In this document: in pieces, positions 8,577 through 12,839 of the stretch
Numbering within the stretch: the stretch's first letter is position 1
Layout of the letters: each line of letters opens with the position of its first letter
Origin: an uncultured Eubacteriales bacterium
Lineage (GTDB): Bacteria; Bacillota; Clostridia; Christensenellales; UBA1242
Direction: 5' to 3'
NCBI GenBank assembly: GCA_905203455.1
Contig: CAJKVX010000020.1
Coordinates: 1-14,676 of the forward strand
Length of the DNA: 14,676 nucleotides
The notes under the pieces: model-generated
The model's input: only the letters and a program-made list of their open reading frames with translations
What the model was told of the DNA's origin: nothing
Database searches by the model: none
Translations under genes and position numbers: made by a program

Positions 8577-9614
8577 ATGAAAATTTTACAAGATTATTCT
8601 ATTAGTGAACTAAAACAACAATTAAGCGACTTACAGTTGCCTAATTTTCGTTTTGAGCAAATTTATTTGTGGTCAGTTAACTATTTTGATTTTGATGAAA
8701 TGTCAAACCTTCCTGAGTCTTTAAGAGAATCTTTAAAAAAAGAATTTATCAGTTTGCCTGTTAAAATAAAAAACAGTTACGAAAGTAAAGATGGCACAAT
8801 TAAGTTTTTGTATGAACTGAGTGATGGTGAGTTAATTGAAGGGGTTTTAATGCAATATAAATATGGTTACACCTTATGCGTTTCAACCCAAGTTGGTTGC
8901 CGAATGGGCTGTTCTTTTTGTGCATCAGGGCTTGATGGGCTTTTTAGGAATTTGTCTGCTGGTGAAATTTTAGGTCAGGTTTTGTGTGTAAACAAGTTTC
9001 TTGGCGGAACAAAAACTGAAAGAAAAATAACAAACATTGTTTTAATGGGCAGTGGCGAGCCACTTGACAATTTCGATAATGTTGTAAAATTTATTAAACT
9101 TGTTTCAAGCAAAGAAAATTTAAACATCAGCAGAAGAAATATTTCAATTTCAACTTGCGGGCTTGCTGATAAAATTTATAAGTTGACCGATGAAAACCTT
9201 GGAATAACTTTAACAATAAGTTTGCACGCAACAACTGATGAACAGAGAAAAAAGATAATGAAGGTTGCCAATGCTTACACTCTTGAAGAGTTAATGGCAT
9301 CAATAAGATATTATTTTGAAAAAACAAAAAGAAGGGTTATTTTTGAATATGTAATGCTTGAAGATAACACATCAGTTCAAGATGCAATAAGGCTGAAGTC
9401 TTTAACAAGGGGCATTGCATGTCATGTTAACTTAATTCCACTTAATGCAAACAAAGAGTGTAAAAATAAAGGAATTAGCAAAGAAAAACAATCAAAATTT
9501 TGGCAAGCACTTAAAAATGAAGGCATCAGTGCAACAACAAGAAGAACTCTTGGAAGCGATATTGAAGGGGCGTGTGGTCAACTTAAAATAAGAGTTATTA
9601 AGGAAAATTTATAA
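8577..9614 (+). CDS. rlmN: Dual-specificity 23S rRNA/tRNA adenine C2-methyltransferase (radical SAM)
   Basis: This 345-residue radical SAM enzyme methylates C2 of A2503 in 23S rRNA and A37 in certain tRNAs. The cluster-binding motif CxxxCxxC is C108, C112, C115 (CRMGCSFCASG). SAM-binding GSGEPL (158-163) follows, with Ser where Met is most usual, and GACGQL supplies the second conserved cysteine, Cys333, near the C-terminus. Cfr, the C8 methyltransferase, is related, but the location and general sequence fit RlmN. The N-terminal accessory domain (FRFEQIYLWSV...MSNLPESLRESL) confirms the start. There is no recognisable Shine-Dalgarno site; the ATG lies 1 nt after the fmt stop, so initiation probably depends on ribosomes terminating on fmt. 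Confidence 0.96.
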   Translation: MKILQDYSISELKQQLSDLQLPNFRFEQIYLWSVNYFDFDEMSNLPESLRESLKKEFISLPVKIKNSYESKDGTIKFLYELSDGELIEGVLMQYKYGYTLCVSTQVGCRMGCSFCASGLDGLFRNLSAGEILGQVLCVNKFLGGTKTERKITNIVLMGSGEPLDNFDNVVKFIKLVSSKENLNISRRNISISTCGLADKIYKLTDENLGITLTISLHATTDEQRKKIMKVANAYTLEELMASIRYYFEKTKRRVIFEYVMLEDNTSVQDAIRLKSLTRGIACHVNLIPLNANKECKNKGISKEKQSKFWQALKNEGISATTRRTLGSDIEGACGQLKIRVIKENL

Positions 9615-10486
9615 TGCAGGGAAAGGTCGTTAGTTTAAACTTAGGTAATGCAAAAATTGTGGCACAAGGTGAAACTTATCTTTGCAATGTTCGTGGAAAC
9701 CTAAGAAAGTTTGAAGATGTTAAAGTTGGAGATGATGTTGAGTTTGACCCAAACTTTAAGGTGGTTTTAAGACTGCTTTCAAGAAAAAACCAGTTAACTA
9801 GACCCAGTGTTTCAAATGTTGACCAAGTTTTAATTTGCATTTCAAGTTTGCCAAAACCAAATTTAAACCTTGTTGACATTTTAATTGCTGAAGCCAGAGT
9901 AAACGGAATTGAACCCATCATTTGCATAACAAAAAAAGACATTGTAGATGATGATTTTTCATTAGAAATTAAAAGTCAGTTTAGCCCACTTAATGTTAAA
10001 ATTATCGAAACTAGTGTTGCAGATGAAGAGTTGGTAAACAAAATTTTTGAACTAATAAAGGGCAAAACAACAGTTCTTGCAGGGCAATCAGGGGTTGGCA
10101 AATCTTCACTTATTAACGCAATAAATAAAGATTTAAATTTAAAAACCAATCTTTTAACAAAATTCAACACTGGCAAAAACACAACAACATCGGCTAACCT
10201 TTATAATTTAAATGACAACACCTTTGTGCTTGACACTGCTGGTTTTTCAGTGCTAGAATTAAATAGTAATTTAATTTTAATAGAAGAAGTTTATCCTGAA
10301 ATTTATCAAATTGGAAAGAAGTGCAAATACAGGTCTTGCAATCACATAGATAGGCAAAATGAAGATTGTGCCGTGGCTAACGCTTTAAAAACTGGGCTTT
10401 TGAACAAAAACAGATATGCAAGATTTTTAAAACTAACCGAAAAACTGGAAAAATTAAAAAACAAAAAATATAAAAGGGAAAAGTAA
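9614..10486 (+). CDS. rsgA: Small ribosomal subunit biogenesis GTPase RsgA
   Basis: This 290-residue circularly permuted GTPase acts late in 30S maturation. An N-terminal OB fold (1-60) is followed by the permuted G domain: G4 TKKD (106-109), P-loop GQSGVGKSS (157-165), switch I GKNTTT (187-192) and G3 DTAGF (207-211). The zinc-binding tail is C237, C242, H244, C252, with a spacing before the last cysteine two residues longer than the pattern I know. Two motif changes stand out: the switch I histidine of GRHTTT/GKHTT is Asn189, and the G3 motif, usually DTPG or DSPG, is DTAG. The start overlaps the rlmN stop as TAATG. In many relatives prpC and prkC separate rlmN and rsgA; they are absent here. 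Confidence 0.95.
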   Translation: MQGKVVSLNLGNAKIVAQGETYLCNVRGNLRKFEDVKVGDDVEFDPNFKVVLRLLSRKNQLTRPSVSNVDQVLICISSLPKPNLNLVDILIAEARVNGIEPIICITKKDIVDDDFSLEIKSQFSPLNVKIIETSVADEELVNKIFELIKGKTTVLAGQSGVGKSSLINAINKDLNLKTNLLTKFNTGKNTTTSANLYNLNDNTFVLDTAGFSVLELNSNLILIEEVYPEIYQIGKKCKYRSCNHIDRQNEDCAVANALKTGLLNKNRYARFLKLTEKLEKLKNKKYKREK

Positions 10487-11185
10487 ATGTTTAGAATTAT
10501 AAGAGTTTCTCCATCAATAATAGCAACTAATTATAAAGATAAAGAATGTTTAGATTCAACCCTTAGGTTGCTTGAAAAAAGCGGGGCAGAATTTGTTCAT
10601 CTTGATGTTATGGACGGCAGATTTGTTCCAAATGTAACATTTGATGAAACACTTGTTGACTATGTTAAAAGCAACACCACCCTTATGGTTGATGTTCATT
10701 TAATGGTTGAAAAACCTGAAGAACAGGTTGACAAATACATTAAAGCGGGGGCAGACATTTTAACGGTGCATTATGAAAACACAAAAGATTTGCCAAAAGT
10801 TCTTGAAAAAATAAAGTCAAAAAATGTGCTTGCTGGTGTTGCAATTAACCCTGAAACTCCTGCAATTAAACTTAAAGATTTGCTTCATGCTGGGCTTATT
10901 GATGTTGTTGTGGTTATGGGTGTGAAACCGGGGGCTTGCGGGCAAACTTTTATTGTTGGAAGTGCTGAAAAAGTTGCAGAGGTAAGGGAAATGAGCCGAA
11001 ATGTGTTCATTTCAATTGATGGTGGTGTGACCGTTAGAAATGCAAAAATCTTAAGAAAAGTTGGTGCAAACATTTTAGTTAGCGGCAGCACAATTTTTAA
11101 CAGTAAAGATATTAAAAAAACAATCAAAGCCTTAAAAGGTAATGATTATGGCACTCAAATAAGAAACTTTTTTAAACATAATTAA
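10487..11185 (+). CDS. rpe: Ribulose-phosphate 3-epimerase
   Basis: This 232-residue TIM-barrel enzyme interconverts ribulose 5-phosphate and xylulose 5-phosphate in the pentose phosphate pathway. The metal site is intact: His38 and Asp40 (VHLDVMDGRFVPN), His71 (DVHLMVEKP) and Asp178 (SIDGGV). Asp40 and Asp178 are the usual acid/base pair. The start of the barrel reads VSPSIIATNY, and the phosphate-gripping loop, usually NPGFGGQ, reads KPGACGQ (147-153), so a Phe-Gly pair is changed to Ala-Cys. The ATG follows the rsgA TAA with no gap, and AGGGAAAAG in the end of rsgA serves as ribosome site. It is the last gene of the def operon. I found no hairpin terminator in the 90 nt before spoVM, so some read-through is expected. 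Confidence 0.94.
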   Translation: MFRIIRVSPSIIATNYKDKECLDSTLRLLEKSGAEFVHLDVMDGRFVPNVTFDETLVDYVKSNTTLMVDVHLMVEKPEEQVDKYIKAGADILTVHYENTKDLPKVLEKIKSKNVLAGVAINPETPAIKLKDLLHAGLIDVVVVMGVKPGACGQTFIVGSAEKVAEVREMSRNVFISIDGGVTVRNAKILRKVGANILVSGSTIFNSKDIKKTIKALKGNDYGTQIRNFFKHN

Positions 11186-11218
11186 TTCACTTGATTAAAA
11201 AACCTTTATAACAAAATT

Positions 11219-11248
11219 GTCACTTATCAATTCAAATTTGCATAGTAT
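11219..11248 (+). promoter_or_regulatory. Possible sigma-E-type (mother-cell) promoter of spoVM
   Basis: GTCACTT (11219-11225), a 15-nt gap and CATAGTAT (11241-11248) resemble the sigma-E pattern, roughly GTCATATT and CATACAxT separated by about 14 nt. The predicted start near 11255 precedes the AAAGGGGG ribosome site. In Bacillus subtilis spoVM is expressed in the mother cell under sigma-E, which fits. The -10 also partly fits sigma-K. This rests on consensus matching by eye. Confidence 0.45.
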
Positions 11249-11275
11249 GTGGTAGAAACAAAAGGGGGAATTGAT

Positions 11276-11368
11276 ATGACAATTATTTGCGTGAAGGCAC
11301 CAAAAGTTTTAAAGGGTTTTTTAAAACTTTTTGTTAAAAAAGAAAAAGAAGAACTTAATTCAAAATAA
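11276..11368 (+). CDS. spoVM: Stage V sporulation protein M (SpoVM), 30-residue peptide
   Basis: A very short gene encoding 30 residues beginning MTIICVKAPKVLKGFLKLF and ending in a charged tail (KKEKEELNSK). SpoVM is an amphipathic helix that recognises the convex forespore membrane in the mother cell and anchors the SpoIVA coat base. From memory of the 26-residue B. subtilis peptide, a gapless alignment matches Lys7, Pro9, Lys10, Leu12 and Gly14, with conservative changes at positions 6, 11, 15, 16 and 17; Pro9 is known to matter for function. A strong ribosome site (AAAGGGGG, 7-nt spacing), its own terminator, a sigma-E-like promoter and the rpe - spoVM - reversed rpmB - Asp23 order, the same as in B. 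subtilis (which also has thiN), all support the call. The C-terminal tail is a few residues longer than the Bacillus form. Confidence 0.85.
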   Translation: MTIICVKAPKVLKGFLKLFVKKEKEELNSK

Positions 11369-11394
11369 AAAAAGTAGTTTTCACTACTTTTTTT
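11368..11394. terminator. Bidirectional terminator between spoVM and the 157-residue gene
   Basis: An 11-bp stem (AAAAAAGTAGT 11368-11378 / ACTACTTTTTT 11383-11393) with a TTTC loop, overlapping the last base of the spoVM stop codon. U-tracts follow on either strand, so it can stop spoVM transcripts and those of the convergent gene ending at 11429. Confidence 0.85.
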
Positions 11395-11428
11395 ATTCCA
11401 TTAATTTTCAAAATCACTTAGAAATAAA

Positions 11429-11902
11429 TTAGAAAATTGGTTCATCATCTTCAAGAATGCTTGTTTGAGTTAAAACATCTTTACAATCATCATTTTCAGT
11501 GAAGAACACGAGTCGACACTTGTGAAGGCAATCAGAATAATATTCTTTGGTTGAACGCAAGTCAATAAAATCTCTTTTATTTTGTGTTGCTTGTGCAAGG
11601 TTCATTGCAAAATCAAAATAGTTGTTTACAATTTTTTGTGCAGGTTCACTGCTTGCAATGCTGTAAATTGTTTCGCTTGCTGGTGTGTAATAATCGAACT
11701 CGTAAAGAAGGTCAAAGTTGCCATCAATAAGGTCAGTGTAAATATCAAACAAAAATTTTTTAAGTGAAGGTTCCATTGAACGATGGAAGTTCACCTTAGT
11801 TGTGTCTCTTAAACTTAACTTTAATTTTTTTTGTTTTTTTAGTTCTTCTAATTCCTCCTTGCTCATTTGCTCAATGTCATAAGCGGTTAATTTTCTAGCC
11901 AT
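11429..11902 (-). CDS. Uncharacterised 157-residue acidic-tailed protein
   Basis: I do not recognise this family. I place the start at the ATG at 11902 because GGAG (11909-11912, in an A-rich AAAAGGAG) is spaced 6 nt from it; a longer frame reading upstream would cross the promoter. Residues 8-33 (YDIEQMSKEELEELKKQKK...) are a highly charged predicted helix, possibly a short coiled coil. The middle (44-110) alternates aromatic and acidic residues (FDIYTDLIDGNFDLLYEFDYY) and looks mostly helical. Three cysteines (125, 129, 140) lie near the end, and the C-terminus is acidic (ILEDDEPIF). There is no signal peptide or membrane segment, so it is probably cytosolic. It occupies the slot between spoVM and rpmB, where B. 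subtilis has no gene, with its own promoter. A sporulation link is only a guess from position. Confidence 0.8.
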   Translation of the reverse strand: MARKLTAYDIEQMSKEELEELKKQKKLKLSLRDTTKVNFHRSMEPSLKKFLFDIYTDLIDGNFDLLYEFDYYTPASETIYSIASSEPAQKIVNNYFDFAMNLAQATQNKRDFIDLRSTKEYYSDCLHKCRLVFFTENDDCKDVLTQTSILEDDEPIF

Positions 11903-11907
11903 AAAAA

Positions 11908-11945
11908 ACTCCTTTTTTTTAACTATATCATTAAAAAGAAGGAGT
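11908..11945 (-). promoter_or_regulatory. Inverted repeat enclosing the ribosome site of the 157-residue gene
   Basis: ACTCCTTTTTTTT (11908-11920) and AAAAAGAAGGAGT (11933-11945) are reverse complements with one mismatch, separated by 12 nt. In RNA read from rpmB the distal arm would pair with the GGAG ribosome site and hide it. RNA starting at the local promoter (about 11915) lacks the distal arm and leaves the site free. The repeat also covers the promoter spacer, so a DNA operator is an alternative. Confidence 0.5.
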
Positions 11946-11950
11946 GTCAA
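11922..11950 (-). promoter_or_regulatory. Consensus sigma-A promoter of the 157-residue gene
   Basis: On the minus strand a perfect TTGACA (11950 to 11945), a 17-nt spacer and TATAGT (11927 to 11922) with extended -10 TGA. This is the best promoter match in the window and implies vegetative, housekeeping expression. The predicted start, about 11915, lies at the ribosome site, leaving a leader of about 13 nt. Confidence 0.75.
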
Positions 11951-11958
11951 TAGAGAAT

Positions 11959-11991
11959 AAAAAAATAAGTCACAAAACAAGCGACTTATTT
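11959..11991 (-). terminator. Intrinsic terminator of rpmB
   Basis: On the minus strand AAATAAGTC pairs with GACTTATTT (9 bp, loop of 11 nt) and runs into a U-tract (the A-run 11959-11965 of the plus strand). It lies 26 nt after the rpmB stop and upstream of the next gene's promoter, so it separates rpmB from the 157-residue gene. Confidence 0.8.
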
Positions 11992-12016
11992 AAAGTTGAC
12001 TTATTTTAACCAAAAA

Positions 12017-12202
12017 CTATTTATCTTTTTTTGAACCTTTCATGCATTTTGTGCACAAATATGCACGAGTAACTTTACCATCTTCTTCGATTTCAACTTT
12101 TTGAAGATTAGGCACAGAAACGCGTTTTGTTTTTATATTTGAATGGCTAACAGTGTTGCCTGTCATTTTACCTTTTCCGCATATACTGCAAACTCTACTC
12201 AT
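12017..12202 (-). CDS. rpmB: 50S ribosomal protein L28
   Basis: A 61-residue large-subunit protein. It has the zinc-ribbon (C+) form: CSIC (Cys5, Cys8) near the start and CTKC (Cys50, Cys53) near the end, with the basic stretch HSNIKTKRVSVPNLQKV between. The start at 12202 is set by GGAGG (12211-12215) spaced 8 nt; an upstream in-frame extension lacks family similarity. The order spoVM, reversed rpmB, Asp23 gene matches B. subtilis, except for the extra gene downstream of rpmB here. It has its own promoter and terminator. Confidence 0.96.
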   Translation of the reverse strand: MSRVCSICGKGKMTGNTVSHSNIKTKRVSVPNLQKVEIEEDGKVTRAYLCTKCMKGSKKDK

Positions 12203-12238
12203 AGGTATTACCTCCAGTTCTTTTAAATAACATTTAAA

Positions 12239-12267
12239 ATAATAACATATAAAGTTTAAAATTGCAA
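12239..12267 (-). promoter_or_regulatory. Predicted sigma-A promoter of rpmB
   Basis: On the minus strand TTGCAA (12267 to 12262), a 17-nt spacer and TATTAT (12244 to 12239) with extended -10 TGT. The leader of about 30 nt contains the GGAGG site. Confidence 0.65.
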
Positions 12268-12338
12268 CCATTTTTGTAAATTTGGGCATAATTATTGTTT
12301 AAAACATACAACAATTTGGCTAAACTTATTAAAATACC

Positions 12339-12367
12339 TTGCAAATATTGGCAAAATGGTGTATTAT
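12339..12367 (+). promoter_or_regulatory. Predicted sigma-A promoter of the Asp23 gene and fakA
   Basis: TTGCAA (12339-12344), a 17-nt spacer and TATTAT (12362-12367), overlapping TATAAT at 12365-12370. Both hexamers and the spacing are identical to those of the divergent rpmB promoter. Transcription would start near 12374 and give a leader of about 50 nt. Confidence 0.6.
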
Positions 12368-12382
12368 AATTTCGAAACGGGA

Positions 12383-12400
12383 TTTGTGCGCTTGCACAAA
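12383..12400 (+). other. Leader hairpin upstream of the Asp23 gene
   Basis: A perfect 7-bp stem, TTTGTGC / GCACAAA, with loop GCTT, about 10 nt from the predicted transcript 5' end and 24 nt before the ATG. There is no U-tract after it, so it is not a terminator. A 5'-end stabilising hairpin is plausible; it does not cover the AAGGAGC ribosome site. Confidence 0.5.
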
Positions 12401-12423
12401 AATGCGAAAATAAGGAGCAAAGA

Positions 12424-12780
12424 ATGGCAGTTAACACCATAAATTCTTATGGAAAAATTTCCGTTACTGATGAATCAATAGCACTTGTCGTTGGGCATAC
12501 CGCTCTTGATTGTTATGGGGTGGTTGACCTTGTTGCTAGAAAATTTGGTGACACAATTAAAGACATTTTTAAGGGTAAAAAAGTTGGGAAAAGTCGTGGA
12601 ATTAAAATTTTAACAATTGGCGACCGTATCCATATTGACCTTGATATTATATTAAAATATGGCGTAAGCATAAATGCAGTTGCAGAGTCTGTAAGGCGTT
12701 CGGTTAAGTATAACGTTGAGCAGTTTACAGGCATGATTGTTGATTCAATTAATATTAATGTTGTTGGTGTTAAAGTTTAA
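12424..12780 (+). CDS. Asp23/YloU (DUF322) family protein
   Basis: A 118-residue member of the Asp23/Gls24 family, equivalent in position to B. subtilis yloU. Visible features are the opening GKISVTDESIALVVGHTALDCYGV, a central IKILTIGDRIHIDLDIILKYG strand pair and the closing helix-strand VAESVRRSVKYNVEQFTGM...ININVVGVKV. Asp23 in Staphylococcus is a membrane-associated envelope-stress protein anchored by a partner; this protein has no membrane segment of its own. The exact function is unknown. The start has AAGGAGC well spaced. It is followed after 59 nt by the fakA-type gene, a pairing seen throughout Firmicutes, and probably shares its transcript, with a hairpin between them. Confidence 0.9.
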   Translation: MAVNTINSYGKISVTDESIALVVGHTALDCYGVVDLVARKFGDTIKDIFKGKKVGKSRGIKILTIGDRIHIDLDIILKYGVSINAVAESVRRSVKYNVEQFTGMIVDSININVVGVKV

Positions 12781-12781
12781 A

Positions 12782-12819
12782 GGTGGGGTTTTTCCACCAT
12801 TTTGTTGTGTTTATTTTTT
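12782..12819 (+). terminator. Terminator-like hairpin between the Asp23 gene and fakA
   Basis: GGTGG (12782-12786) pairs with CCACC (12794-12798); two G-T wobbles could extend the stem to 7 bp with a TTT loop. It begins 2 nt after the Asp23 stop and is followed by ATTTTG and, further on, T6. The stem is short and the first U-tract is interrupted, so partial termination that lowers fakA expression is more likely than a full stop. Confidence 0.5.
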
Positions 12820-12839
12820 GCCCCTACTAGGAGAGAAAT

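Noticed and set aside
11582..11767. A cysteine-rich 61-codon frame on the plus strand
   Set aside because: It is antisense to the 157-residue gene, which has a consensus promoter, ribosome site and terminators; the plus frame has none of these.
11903..11980. A 26-codon N-terminal extension of the 157-residue gene, hydrophobic enough to suggest a signal peptide
   Set aside because: It would be encoded across the -35, -10 and ribosome site of the gene. The ATG at 11902 has correct Shine-Dalgarno spacing.
11429..12202. The 157-residue gene with rpmB as a toxin-antitoxin or phage-related pair
   Set aside because: rpmB is a normal ribosomal gene with its own terminator, and the unknown protein has no DNA-binding or nuclease motif I can see; there are no integrase, attachment or repeat signatures nearby.
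12203..12289. A longer N-terminus for L28
   Set aside because: The extension covers the promoter and GGAGG site and has no match to L28, which begins MSRVCSICGK-like.
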